The notes: generated by a model not told the origin, from the letters alone. A stretch of DNA of 64,000 nucleotides from Bacilli bacterium (GCA_017525855.1 JAFXSE010000002.1:1-64000), one strand, 5' to 3'; positions 18,998 through 27,680 are shown, counted from the first letter of the stretch. Numbers and translations: made by a program.

Positions 18998-19309
18998 TTA
19001 CATTGTTTTGATTTCGATTTCAACACCACTTGGTAAATCTAAGTGAGACAAAGCCTCAACAGTTTCTTTACTAGGGTTTTTGATATCAATCAATCTTTTG
19101 TGTGTACGCATTTCAAATTGCTCACGAGAATCTTTGTACTTGTGTACAGCTCTTAAAATTGTAAACTTTTCAATTTCAGTTGGTAGTGGAACCGGTCCAG
19201 AAATATCTCCACCTGATCTTTTAATAGTTTCAACAATCTTAGTTACAGCATTATCAAGAACTTTATGATCATAAGCTTTCATTCTAATACGTAATTTATT
19301 AGTTGACAT
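18998..19309 (-). CDS. rpsJ: 30S ribosomal protein S10
   Basis: S10, 103 residues, first gene of the long ribosomal operon; also the NusE antitermination partner. Blocks [37 protein letters not shown] and [14 protein letters not shown] are diagnostic. The start has GGGAGG upstream. A promoter and a structured leader precede it. Confidence 0.98.
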   Translation of the reverse strand: MSTNKLRIRMKAYDHKVLDNAVTKIVETIKRSGGDISGPVPLPTEIEKFTILRAVHKYKDSREQFEMRTHKRLIDIKNPSKETVEALSHLDLPSGVEIEIKTM

Positions 19310-19427
19310 TAAAAATCCTCCCTTCGCCTATATCTTAGTATAGACTTGCTCCGCGTGAATAACCCGATTTTCCAGGTACAACATTGCCTGGTGTATCGAC
19401 AACCTCACACATCTAAGCAGTCACACA
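19310..19427 (-). promoter_or_regulatory. 5' leader of the S10 operon
   Basis: About 118 nt lie between the predicted start point and rpsJ. On the minus strand there is a hairpin with arms CCAGG and CCTGG around 19367-19392 and a second, CTATA/TATAG, closer to the gene. The 11-base GATACACCAGG (19387-19397) recurs in the leader of rpsL. Regulation by a ribosomal protein such as L4 is plausible but not shown by the sequence. Confidence 0.5.
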
Positions 19428-19433
19428 GAATTA

Positions 19434-19462
19434 ATTTTAGCATATAAATTAAGGATTTGCAA
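19434..19462 (-). promoter_or_regulatory. Promoter of the S10-spc-alpha operon
   Basis: Minus strand TTGCAA (19457-19462), 17 bp, TAAAAT (19434-19439). It is the only good promoter upstream of rpsJ before the accessory region begins. Confidence 0.75.
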
Positions 19463-19523
19463 CACTTTTTCGCCCTTTTTTTATTATTTTTTTGTTTAAG
19501 TTTTACACATTCGCTTCAGAAAA

Positions 19524-19548
19524 CAAAAAAATCAGAAACAAATCTGAT
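19524..19548 (-). terminator. Junction 1 terminator
   Basis: Minus-strand stem ATCAGA/TCTGAT (arms 19531-19536 and 19543-19548) followed by seven Ts. It would stop transcripts leaving cassette A before they reach the S10 promoter. CCCCCTGAAG lies upstream of it on the minus strand, as in the other junctions. Confidence 0.65.
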
Positions 19549-19570
19549 ATTAATTGTTAAAAGTTGCGCT

Positions 19571-19580
19571 CTTCAGGGGG
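19571..19580 (+). repeat. CTTCAGGGGG junction motif, copy 1
   Basis: One of four exact copies in the accessory region (others at 31022, 32065 and 35665). Each sits beside a minus-strand hairpin terminator. None was seen elsewhere in the window. Confidence 0.8.
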
Positions 19581-19623
19581 TTCTTTTTTTTACCAAGTTA
19601 TCTCTTATACAAAAATTTAAAAT

Positions 19624-19638
19624 CCTTATAAAATAAGG
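19624..19638 (+). repeat. CCTTATAAAATAAGG dyad, copy 1
   Basis: A 15-bp dyad (CCTTAT-AAA-ATAAGG), 43 bp after the CTTCAGGGGG motif. Further copies are at 30974 and 32020 (exact), 35720 (exact), 35499 (exact, opposite orientation), 31075 and 27681 (one mismatch each). Confidence 0.8.
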
Positions 19639-19686
19639 GTTTGCGAGCATTTTCCAGTTTATAAAAGTTTATAGAAATACATATAA

Positions 19687-19713
19687 TAGGAAATGTAAAA
19701 GTAAATGTAAAAA
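19687..19713. repeat. att-like direct repeat, left end of cassette A
   Basis: 27 bp identical to 30916-30942; the flanking bases differ on both sides. Inside it two half-sites, AAATGTAAAAGT and AAATGTAAAAA, follow each other with a 12-bp period. Probable crossover region of the integrase at 29789. Confidence 0.8.
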
Positions 19714-19714
19714 T

Positions 19715-19743
19715 AAAAACCAGCCTTTATCTGACTGATTTTT
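19715..19743 (-). terminator. Terminator of the HNH-STAND gene
   Basis: Minus-strand stem of 11 bp, AAAAATCAGTC pairing with GGCTGGTTTTT (two wobble pairs), 7-nt loop and T-rich tail, starting 3 bp beyond the stop codon and ending at the att repeat. Confidence 0.8.
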
Positions 19744-19745
19744 TA

Positions 19746-22700
19746 TTATTCAAATCTACCAAAATCTTCTTCACGGTCTCTTTTTTCTCGTTCCAACCAA
19801 TAATCAAGTCTTAATTGATAATCTATTAACTCTTTTTTTGCAATTTTTTTAATATCAACATCTCTAAGGCTTTTCAAATATAATAATAAATTTTTTCTCT
19901 CTTCCAAAACCTCAGAATAATTCTTATCCCAAGATCTAGGATAAATATTATCAACAAGATTTTGAACGACAATAATATTAGAATAATTATTAAATAAATA
20001 TACTGCTAATTCATTCCATTCGAATAATCCACTATCATTTCTTTTATACGATTCTAATAAATATGAGATTTCTACATCCTTACCAGAATCAATAATCCAT
20101 GATATTACTTCATCACATGGGATGAGATTAATAATGTTTTCTCTTAAACTACTATAACTTTTAAAGAAATTTGATATAGAATATGTTGGAGTTCCATCAT
20201 AATCTATAAGAATATCCAAAAATATTTTAGGATACGTTTTAATTAATGGTTCTAAAATATCTCTCAATTCATAAAAAGAAACACTTTCTGTATTCAACAT
20301 ATTTCTTATTTTATTAAATATTATTTTAACTTCAGAAATGGCATCACTATCATCAAACACTTTCTTTATTAATTCTGATATTGGATACGTATTTATTCTA
20401 GAACCATTATGGTTATATTCCTCAAAATCCAATTCACATAATGTTATTCTAGAGTATTTTTTCAAATTATCATCAAAAATATCTAATTCACTTAAGTGAT
20501 ATAAAGAGTCAATAATTACATTTCCATTTTTTGTTTTAGTCTTAACTTTTTCAAAAAGTGAAATAATCTGTTCACTATTTAATTTCTTTGTATACGATTC
20601 AATTCTACAAATAAAACTATCATCAATAAGTCCTTGTTCAAGAGCTTTCAGAATTCTCCCAAGTGATTTTTCATCTATATCGTAAGAAAGTTGCATGGAC
20701 ATAAAATACCTATTATACTTTTCATTTTCAAGTATATCATCTAAGAATTTATTACACCTATTTTCATCTTCATTGTGATGCAAACTTATAATAGAATTAA
20801 GCATAAATTTCATTGTTCGTTCATTATCGTCATTAATATTATCTAGGATTGTATAAATTAGTTTTTCTTTATCATTACTAGAATCATATATACCTTTTGC
20901 CAAGTAATCAACTCTAAACAAATCATAATCATTATTAATGACTTTTAAATTTTCATTTAATTCATCATCATTACAACCGATTTCTTTTCCCAGTTCATAA
21001 ACCATATTATTAACAGCATCAAAATCATTATAAGCGACATCAAGACCTAATCTAACTCTTCTACCACCATATAAATATGTATATAATTTTTCTTTTATAT
21101 TTGAAGGTTTAACTAATATAATTAAATCATTTATCATTTTCATATATTTGTTTGGAATTTTATCTTTGTCTATTCTTTTCATCGTCAGCAAGGCTAGCCA
21201 AATACTAGGCCAACTAGATTTACTTAAATTTTTTCTTACTAATTTGTCTAGAGCTTCTCCAAAACCATTTCGATACAAGTCTACAAATTGATTGGCAACT
21301 ATTTCCTTAATATCATCATATAAAACATTTTCATCTAATAATTTATCAATATAATCAAAAACTTCAACAAACCATTCTTTAGGTTTAGGCACTAATCCAT
21401 AGTCTCTATTTTTTGTTCCATTATCAAATATAGGTGAGCCATAGAAGGTATGACCATATTCTAAAGTTTGCTCAAGCAATTTAACCCCAAGCATTTGTTC
21501 ATCTTCTTTTTCAGAATAAATCAAATCATCTATAACTGCTATCCTAGTTTCAAGTGGAGCATGAGTACAAGATAAATAAATATGAAATAAGTTATATAAA
21601 ACAGAATGAATTGAATTAAGATTAGTGTTTTCATTTTCTGACAATGCAAATTTAATAATATTCTCTACCGCAGGTTGAAAATATTCTTTATCATAGGCAG
21701 TATTTGCTAGCATAAGAACCCAATCATAAAAGTGAGGATTATCTCTAGTAAAAAATTGATTATCAGTAATGTTATTAATTCTATATAAAAGCTTTGATGG
21801 ATGTAATATATTAATACATTTTAATATCTCAATTAATAAATCATTTGAATGAATTAAGTCATCATCAGATAATTTTTTCAAATAATCATCTGCTATTTTT
21901 AACGCTTTTTCATTATTATGAAGGTTTTTTAGTCTTCTAAAAAAAGAAATTAGTAATCTATTATTATGAGATATCTCATGGATAATTTTATCAGCAGGGT
22001 ATTTTTCAATATATTCATCAGCCAATCTATTTGCCAATGCATGAGGTAATACAGCTCTCATATCGCCCCTTTTTTGTATTATTAGTCTTTTTCGTAATGT
22101 CTCGACATATCTTACCACTTCAATAGCGGGAACATTAGAAATATCAGAAATAATTTTTATTTCATTTGACTCAACTCCTTCATAGTTAATATTAAACGAA
22201 TAAAATAATGAACAAACCATTCCAACTTTCATTAAGGAATCATCAACTTTTCCACATTGATAAAATAAACGTTCAAATAATTCATTATCTTTTAACAAAC
22301 CTATATTATCATTTTTATCAATTGATTTAGCCAAATATAAAGCTATTCTGTAATTACCATCAGAGCATCTAACAATAGTATCTATATTCGCATCAGAAAT
22401 ATAATTAAAATCTCTTTTAAGCATTTCTCTTAAAATTTCTGGTGATGTTGAACCTAAATAAAAATTTTCTGAATCAACATTATCATCTTCTTTAACATCA
22501 TATTCTATTGTTAATAAAGAAACGTTGCTTCCAATAACTTGGCATAGTTTCGTTAATTTGTTGTGCATGCTTGGTTCACAGTTATCAACAATCAATATAA
22601 TTCTTTTCCTTGAATTAACTAATTTTTGAATATACTCAATTGGATCCGGTTTGGGCATATCACTAATATCTCCATAAATAACAATAGATTTATCAAGTGG

Positions 22701-23336
22701 AATTTCACCAATACTATTATCAAATAAAGCTTGAGCCAACCTTGTTTTCCCAGTCCCTGATAATCCTGCCAATCTTAAAGAATTCCTTGGCTCAGATAGT
22801 TTTTTTCTCATTAAATTTATACCATCCAATAATTGTTTTCTATTGATTTTATCAAAGCCATCTTTATAAATAAATGAATTTTCTTTTATAATATATGGCT
22901 TTTCTTCTGAAGATAGGTTTGACCAATTACAATAACCTTTCCAACCAGATATCCCACGCTCACTAAGTAATACTGCACTACCTCCGCTCAATCTTTTTTC
23001 AGCTTCATCCTCAGCATTTTTTTTCCATTCTTTTAATAATTCGATTGGATACTTGTTCACATCTGAATCAATAAGTTTTGAACAGTTTTGGCATAGCCAT
23101 ATGCCATTATCTACACTCGATCTTTCTTCAGAAGTCATTTCATTATCATAACGTGGCCCACCAGGAGCTGCGGCACAAATGTGAGCAGCAACGCCTATAT
23201 TTATTGCTTTTGTTTTAGTTGAAGATGGGCCAACTGTTGGATTATTACAATCAGGGTTACTACAAATATAAGCAACTCTTTTAGCCAATATTTTTTTTAT
23301 TCGTAATGGAAAATCATCTCTTCTATTATTTACCAT
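19746..23336 (-). CDS. HNH nuclease-STAND NTPase fusion, putative anti-phage sensor
   Basis: A protein of 1196 residues from the ATG at 23336 (GGAGGAG at 6 bp). Residues about 15-115 form an HNH-type treble clef: paired CSNPDC (25-30) and CQNC (82-85), AAHI with His52, and the signature NGIWLCQNC followed by KLID. Residues about 165-450 are a P-loop NTPase with Walker A GLSGTGKT (191-198) and Walker B RIILIVDN (245-252). The remaining 700 or so residues are helical without a recognised catalytic motif and could be the sensor. The layout nuclease-NTPase-helical repeats is that of STAND/Avs-type defence proteins; a specific family was not identified. It is cotranscribed with the membrane protein gene 12 bp upstream. 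Confidence 0.75.
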   Translation of the reverse strand: MVNNRRDDFPLRIKKILAKRVAYICSNPDCNNPTVGPSSTKTKAINIGVAAHICAAAPGGPRYDNEMTSEERSSVDNGIWLCQNCSKLIDSDVNKYPIELLKEWKKNAEDEAEKRLSGGSAVLLSERGISGWKGYCNWSNLSSEEKPYIIKENSFIYKDGFDKINRKQLLDGINLMRKKLSEPRNSLRLAGLSGTGKTRLAQALFDNSIGEIPLDKSIVIYGDISDMPKPDPIEYIQKLVNSRKRIILIVDNCEPSMHNKLTKLCQVIGSNVSLLTIEYDVKEDDNVDSENFYLGSTSPEILREMLKRDFNYISDANIDTIVRCSDGNYRIALYLAKSIDKNDNIGLLKDNELFERLFYQCGKVDDSLMKVGMVCSLFYSFNINYEGVESNEIKIISDISNVPAIEVVRYVETLRKRLIIQKRGDMRAVLPHALANRLADEYIEKYPADKIIHEISHNNRLLISFFRRLKNLHNNEKALKIADDYLKKLSDDDLIHSNDLLIEILKCINILHPSKLLYRINNITDNQFFTRDNPHFYDWVLMLANTAYDKEYFQPAVENIIKFALSENENTNLNSIHSVLYNLFHIYLSCTHAPLETRIAVIDDLIYSEKEDEQMLGVKLLEQTLEYGHTFYGSPIFDNGTKNRDYGLVPKPKEWFVEVFDYIDKLLDENVLYDDIKEIVANQFVDLYRNGFGEALDKLVRKNLSKSSWPSIWLALLTMKRIDKDKIPNKYMKMINDLIILVKPSNIKEKLYTYLYGGRRVRLGLDVAYNDFDAVNNMVYELGKEIGCNDDELNENLKVINNDYDLFRVDYLAKGIYDSSNDKEKLIYTILDNINDDNERTMKFMLNSIISLHHNEDENRCNKFLDDILENEKYNRYFMSMQLSYDIDEKSLGRILKALEQGLIDDSFICRIESYTKKLNSEQIISLFEKVKTKTKNGNVIIDSLYHLSELDIFDDNLKKYSRITLCELDFEEYNHNGSRINTYPISELIKKVFDDSDAISEVKIIFNKIRNMLNTESVSFYELRDILEPLIKTYPKIFLDILIDYDGTPTYSISNFFKSYSSLRENIINLIPCDEVISWIIDSGKDVEISYLLESYKRNDSGLFEWNELAVYLFNNYSNIIVVQNLVDNIYPRSWDKNYSEVLEERKNLLLYLKSLRDVDIKKIAKKELIDYQLRLDYWLEREKRDREEDFGRFE

Positions 23337-23348
23337 CAATAACTCCTC

Positions 23349-24062
23349 CTACCATAGCCAAGGTTTTTTAAAGCATTCTAGTGCTGTATCTGGCATTGTA
23401 TATATTTTATATTCTTTATATGATATAGTATGTGGCTCATATAAATTTCTTTGTTGAATAAACAATGGCTGTTCATATAAATTATTATACGAATCTCTAA
23501 AGATTAGCGCTAATTCTCCACTGAACATATTACATATTTTACTATTTTCTAAATATGCTATATCTATTAATATAATATCATTTTTTAATATTTTTCTATC
23601 ATAACAAATGCTGTAATTAACTAACTTATTATCAACTAAAAATTTAACTTCAGCTATATCACATAACATAGTATTTTTTTGTGCAGTTGCACAAATATCC
23701 AATTGATTAACATCAGCATTACCTATATTTTTAATATAAAATCTTAAATGTTTATATTTTTCCTTCTTTAATATATCTTTACTGTAATGAAACTCTACAT
23801 CTTTTTTATCATTTATAGATGCTTTAAAGTCAGCCATAAACAAACATATATCTGGTTTTTCCTTTGAATCCCATTGCTTATCTTCTATATGAAACTCAGC
23901 TTTATTTAAAAATTGCTGTTTTCTTTCTTTTTTACTCTCTTGTTTCTCATTATACCTTCTATCACTCTTTCTAAAAACTATTTGTATTAATGTAGTAATA
24001 AATAGAGTAATTAAAGAAGCAACTATTGCATTATTGTTAATAAAATCAAATATACCTTTCAT
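23349..24062 (-). CDS. Membrane-anchored protein of unknown function
   Basis: I do not recognise this 237-residue protein. Residues about 10-29 (NNAIVASLITLFITTLIQIV) form one membrane segment, followed by a highly charged stretch rich in Lys/Glu and then a beta-rich domain of about 170 residues ending LECFKKPWLW. It is the first gene of a two-gene unit with the HNH-STAND NTPase, with its own promoter and RBS (AGGAGG). A role as membrane partner or sensor for the NTPase is inferred from linkage only. Confidence 0.6.
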   Translation of the reverse strand: MKGIFDFINNNAIVASLITLFITTLIQIVFRKSDRRYNEKQESKKERKQQFLNKAEFHIEDKQWDSKEKPDICLFMADFKASINDKKDVEFHYSKDILKKEKYKHLRFYIKNIGNADVNQLDICATAQKNTMLCDIAEVKFLVDNKLVNYSICYDRKILKNDIILIDIAYLENSKICNMFSGELALIFRDSYNNLYEQPLFIQQRNLYEPHTISYKEYKIYTMPDTALECFKKPWLW

Positions 24063-24085
24063 AACAAACCTCCTATAAAGAAAAA

Positions 24086-24107
24086 AGATATCATATTAAT
24101 GATATCT
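24086..24107. promoter_or_regulatory. 9-bp-arm palindrome: operator or terminator
   Basis: Perfect arms AGATATCAT and ATGATATCT separated by 4 bp, with six Ts following on the minus strand. It begins about 11 bp after the -10 of the downstream promoter, so at the start of the new transcript. It could end the R-M transcript, or be an operator for the NTPase unit. Confidence 0.55.
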
Positions 24108-24118
24108 CGACTATAATA

Positions 24119-24147
24119 ATTATACTATTTTATACGTTATTTGTAAA
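24119..24147 (-). promoter_or_regulatory. Promoter of membrane protein-NTPase unit
   Basis: Minus strand TTTACA (24142-24147), 17 bp, perfect TATAAT (24119-24124), lying just beyond the stop codon of the HNH endonuclease gene. Confidence 0.7.
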
Positions 24148-24148
24148 T

Positions 24149-25408
24149 CTATTCAGCACTATCTTCTTCAATATTTGATAATAGTTTTCTTTTGACTTCT
24201 TTTTCTTCAAAAACTTCTCTATGCCTTTTCAAATATTCTTTTCTCTTATTATTAAGTATCGCTTTAAATACTCTCTCAGTTAATTTTAATTCTTGTATAA
24301 GTTTATATTCATTTTTTAGTAAATATGAGAAAATAATTTCACCATCATCAGATATTGTGATTAGATGTTTATCAAACAAAGCATCAGCATTAGCAATCAT
24401 TAGAATACCATTGTTAATATCAAATGCTTCATCTACAGAACATTCATTAAATGCTTTTATATGTGATGCTCTAAATAATGTACCTACACTAGAGAAATTA
24501 GCTGTAATATAAGTCAATGGGCAAAATATTTCATCATCTGTTGTAGTATAACTCATCATTTCATCAGCTAATAGATTTCTCCATTTATTCTGATTTTTAC
24601 GGGTTTTCTCTGCTTCGCCAGAACTTAATTCATCTTTCTTTAATAAGTTAAATAATTCTTGTTTATTACTATCACTTAAGAATTTTTCCCAAGATGCATT
24701 ACTTTCACCAATTAAAGTGAAGAATCTTGGATTTTTTTCTAAAATAATATAAACTTCTTTTTTATCATCTTTTCTTCTTAATAAGATATCTAATGTATCA
24801 CTTTTAAAAATAGATCTTCTAAGATTTTTAAATATCTCATCATCTGATGTTCCTAATCCATGAATTGCATGAGTTAGTTGAATTGGTGTAAATTTACCAG
24901 TTAATTCAATTTTATATTCATCAAAATTCCATGTAGATGGATGTTTATCTAATTTATCAAACACTTTTTTTGTATAATCAATATCAAAATATTTAAGCGT
25001 ATCATTAACAAGATATACATCTGCATAATTATTAACTAGTGGATGTTCATGTTGTGTTGATTGAGCGCCTTCTCGTCTTTGTAATTGTGGCATCTCAATA
25101 AATTCATAGAAATCACTTGGGACGAATATATTTGATTGTTTTGCATTTTCAAATTCTTTATTTCTGACTTGTTCAATTTCATTCATTTCAGAAACTGATA
25201 AATAATATAAATAATTCTTATCAATAGACTCCGCTGGTCCGTTTCTTTTACCAGAATTTAACAAATCAGAATGAGTTATACTCTTTACAATTAGCATATA
25301 CTCCCAATCTGGTTCAGATTTTATCAAATTAGCAATAGAATCAGATTTATTTGATAAATATTCATAGATTTTATCTATTTCTTGTATCACTGGGTTTCTT
25401 GAAGCCAT
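24149..25408 (-). CDS. HNH restriction endonuclease of a type II R-M system
   Basis: A 419-residue protein. The C-terminal third (about 295-375) carries an HNH fold: CPLT (Cys296), RASHI (His316), NNGIL (Asn332-333) and FDKH (His348), the arrangement found in HNH restriction enzymes. The first 290 residues have no recognised motif and probably hold target recognition. Its ATG lies one base after the stop of the second cytosine methyltransferase, so the gene is the last of a three-gene operon, M1-M2-R. Restriction expressed after both methyltransferases protects the host. Confidence 0.85.
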   Translation of the reverse strand: MASRNPVIQEIDKIYEYLSNKSDSIANLIKSEPDWEYMLIVKSITHSDLLNSGKRNGPAESIDKNYLYYLSVSEMNEIEQVRNKEFENAKQSNIFVPSDFYEFIEMPQLQRREGAQSTQHEHPLVNNYADVYLVNDTLKYFDIDYTKKVFDKLDKHPSTWNFDEYKIELTGKFTPIQLTHAIHGLGTSDDEIFKNLRRSIFKSDTLDILLRRKDDKKEVYIILEKNPRFFTLIGESNASWEKFLSDSNKQELFNLLKKDELSSGEAEKTRKNQNKWRNLLADEMMSYTTTDDEIFCPLTYITANFSSVGTLFRASHIKAFNECSVDEAFDINNGILMIANADALFDKHLITISDDGEIIFSYLLKNEYKLIQELKLTERVFKAILNNKRKEYLKRHREVFEEKEVKRKLLSNIEEDSAE

Positions 25409-25409
25409 A

Positions 25410-26396
25410 TTACCACTCTCCTATCTTATTATCTTCAATATATTTAAAAACTTCTTGAGCTACTGCATAAATTACATTTACAGTAACAGCATTCCCAAAT
25501 TGTTTATATGCTTGTGTATCAGAAACAACTTGTTTCCAATCACTTGGAAATCCCTGAAGTTTTCTACATTCATTTGGAGTTAATTTTCTAATGTTTGTTT
25601 TATTTTTATCACAATACTTTTCATGATTTTTTATATCTGTATAATAATTATCTTGACTTGCTCTATGCATTTTGTGCATTGTTGCGGTTAAAGTCTTACA
25701 TATATCTTGATCTATAGTTGGTTTAACAATATACCCTTTTGTACCTTTTCCTAATATTGTTCCAATCATATTGGTGCTAATAAAATATTTTTCTTCAACA
25801 TCTTCATCTAAAAAGTCATGGGCAGTACACATTAAAGGTTGTTTTTCTGGATATACAAATGGTTCATCTTTAAAATATTTTTTATTAAATGCAACTATTA
25901 TTGCTCTATTTCTTCTTTGAGGCACACCATAATCTTGAGAATTAAGCACTTGATAGTAAACTTTATATCCTAATTCTTCCAATTCTTTTTTCATTCTAGA
26001 AAAAGTTTTTCCACCATCATGATTTAATAAATTCTTAACATTTTCTAAAACAGCCACTTTTGTATCATGTTTTTTTAATATTTCCTTTATTGTAAAAAAT
26101 AAAGTTCCTCTTTCATCATCAAATCCTTTAAGTTTTCCCAATGTTGAAAATGGTTGACAAGGAAATCCACCAACTAAAACATCATGTTCTGGAATATCAT
26201 CAAGATGATCGTTTATATCGCCAAGAACAATATTATCAGCTACATTTGCTCTAAAAGTTTCAACGCAATATTTATCAAAATCATTAGCCCATATCATATC
26301 AAAGCCGGCATTAGAAAAGGCAATGTCAAATCCACCTATACCCGCAAATAAACTTACTGTTTTATATTTATATTTATCATGTTTAATTCTTTCCAT
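25410..26396 (-). CDS. DNA (cytosine-5) methyltransferase, second copy
   Basis: A 328-residue Dcm-type enzyme with motif I SLFAGIGGFD, motif IV GGFPCQPFS with the catalytic Cys, motif VI LENVKNLL, motif VIII YGVPQRRNRAI and the C-terminal FGNAVTVNV (motif X). It overlaps the first methyltransferase by 14 bp and starts behind AGGAGG. Two different m5C methyltransferases with one nuclease usually mean an asymmetric target whose two strands are modified separately. It shares fold but only limited sequence with the first copy. Confidence 0.93.
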   Translation of the reverse strand: MERIKHDKYKYKTVSLFAGIGGFDIAFSNAGFDMIWANDFDKYCVETFRANVADNIVLGDINDHLDDIPEHDVLVGGFPCQPFSTLGKLKGFDDERGTLFFTIKEILKKHDTKVAVLENVKNLLNHDGGKTFSRMKKELEELGYKVYYQVLNSQDYGVPQRRNRAIIVAFNKKYFKDEPFVYPEKQPLMCTAHDFLDEDVEEKYFISTNMIGTILGKGTKGYIVKPTIDQDICKTLTATMHKMHRASQDNYYTDIKNHEKYCDKNKTNIRKLTPNECRKLQGFPSDWKQVVSDTQAYKQFGNAVTVNVIYAVAQEVFKYIEDNKIGEW

Positions 26397-27504
26397 TTGA
26401 TCCTCCTATAGATTCAATATTTTTAAGTATAGCTATTAAAACATCAACAACTATTGAATTACCACTTTGTTTTAATGCTTGTGCCTTTGATACAACAATT
26501 TTAAAACTATCTGGAAATCCCATTAATCTATATGTTTCTCTAACAGTTAATGCTCTTATTCTACCATTAGTTGTAACATAATTATTAACACTAGCTCTAT
26601 GACTATTACCTTGCGTAGATAATAATGCTCTTGCAATCGGTAAATCTATTTCAGCATCATGATGCATAAAATTTTTAGTCCCAGGACATAAAACATAATT
26701 TTTTAATTTTTCTGACAAATAATATTTTTCTTCTGGTTCTTCTCCAACATTTTCAGTTATAACTAACTTTCCTTTTTTATTGACTAAATTTCCTTCCTTA
26801 GTATTTTCAACTAAAAAATCTTGCATTGTATATTTTAATTTTTGTGGTTTAGGAAATTCAAACTTATCAAAATCTTCTTTATTTTTAAAACCAACTACAT
26901 AAAGACGTCTTCTTCCTTGTGGAATTCCATAATCTTTTGCGTTTAAGATTTCCCATTTATAATAGTATCCTAATTCATCAAAAATATTTTGCATTACTTT
27001 CCAAGTATTACCTTTATCATGTGTTAAAACTCCATAAACATTTTCATAAATGAAAATCTTAGGTTGTATTTCTTTTACTAATCTTGCATATTCATAGAAT
27101 AAAGTACCTCTTGCATCTTCAAAGCCACCTCTTGCACCAGCTATTGAAAAACTTTGACAAGGCGATCCGCCAACGAATAAGTCAACTTTATTCTTAAAAT
27201 CTGTACCATCTAGTAGTTTTACATCATAAAAAAAGTTATTATCTTTAACACTATAGTTTGCAAGATAAGCATCTTTAACAAAATTATGTCTTCTTGATTT
27301 AGTTAAATATAAATTATCAACATATTCCCTTTTATCTTTAATACTTTTCATTTTTCGTATTTTTTTCATCTCTTGTTCATAATCTACATCTATCTCAATA
27401 TCTCCATTATCACACGCAAATTCTAATTCATAATCTATATCTAAACGTTCTAAAGCTTGTTCAATGGCACCAATACCACTAAAAGCTGTTGCTAATTTTA
27501 TCAT
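26383..27504 (-). CDS. DNA (cytosine-5) methyltransferase, first copy
   Basis: A 373-residue enzyme from the ATG at 27504 (GGAGGGG 7 bp upstream). Motif I ATAFSGIGAIEQAL, motif IV GGSPCQSFS with the catalytic Cys, motif VI YENVYGVL, motif VIII YGIPQGRRRLYVV and final SGNSIVVDVL are all present. A charged insertion of about 50 residues lies between motifs I and IV. It is the first gene of the R-M operon. Its promoter is bracketed by two copies of a 14-bp repeat containing GACGC. Confidence 0.93.
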   Translation of the reverse strand: MIKLATAFSGIGAIEQALERLDIDYELEFACDNGDIEIDVDYEQEMKKIRKMKSIKDKREYVDNLYLTKSRRHNFVKDAYLANYSVKDNNFFYDVKLLDGTDFKNKVDLFVGGSPCQSFSIAGARGGFEDARGTLFYEYARLVKEIQPKIFIYENVYGVLTHDKGNTWKVMQNIFDELGYYYKWEILNAKDYGIPQGRRRLYVVGFKNKEDFDKFEFPKPQKLKYTMQDFLVENTKEGNLVNKKGKLVITENVGEEPEEKYYLSEKLKNYVLCPGTKNFMHHDAEIDLPIARALLSTQGNSHRASVNNYVTTNGRIRALTVRETYRLMGFPDSFKIVVSKAQALKQSGNSIVVDVLIAILKNIESIGGSNGKN

Positions 27505-27520
27505 TAATATCCCCTCCAAG

Positions 27521-27534
27521 TTGACCTGCGTCTA
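27521..27534. repeat. 14-bp repeat with GACGC, copy at the transcription start
   Basis: TTGACCTGCGTCTA on the plus strand, identical to 27554-27567. It covers the predicted start point of the methyltransferase transcript and carries GACGC (minus strand, 27528-27532). Confidence 0.85.
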
Positions 27535-27539
27535 TAATA

Positions 27540-27567
27540 ATTATATCATATTTTTGACCTGCGTCTA
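27540..27567 (-). promoter_or_regulatory. Promoter of the R-M operon
   Basis: Minus strand TAGACG (27562-27567), 16 bp, perfect TATAAT (27540-27545). The -35 lies wholly inside the upstream GACGC repeat and the start point inside the downstream one, so binding or methylation there should affect transcription. Confidence 0.7.
27554..27567. repeat. 14-bp repeat with GACGC, copy at the -35
   Basis: Second exact copy of TTGACCTGCGTCTA, 33 bp from the first. Read on the plus strand its TTGACC is 17 bp from TATAAA (27577-27582), a possible divergent promoter. Confidence 0.85.
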
Positions 27568-27680
27568 GCATTTTGATATAAAATTTTGCTTTTTTATAAT
27601 TTATATTATGAAGTTAAAAGAGTAAACGAAAAAATCATAAAAGAATTGAAGATATATTTTTTAATAAAAATTATTATATT

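Larger units (their letters stand above)
19463..19745. other. Junction 1: intergenic module between S10 operon and cassette A
   Basis: No gene. In plus-strand order it holds a minus-strand hairpin terminator (19524-19548), CTTCAGGGGG (19571-19580), 43 bp of unrelated sequence, CCTTATAAAATAAGG (19624-19638), then the left att-like repeat (19687-19713) and the terminator of the HNH-STAND gene (19715-19743). The same ordered parts at nearly the same spacing recur at 30903-31162 and, in part, at 31976-32204 and 35548-35734. Confidence 0.75.

Noticed and set aside
24149..27504. Naming the R-M system LlaJI or HgaI
   Set aside because: The GACGC target is only inferred from the promoter repeats and the nuclease type cannot be matched without alignment.
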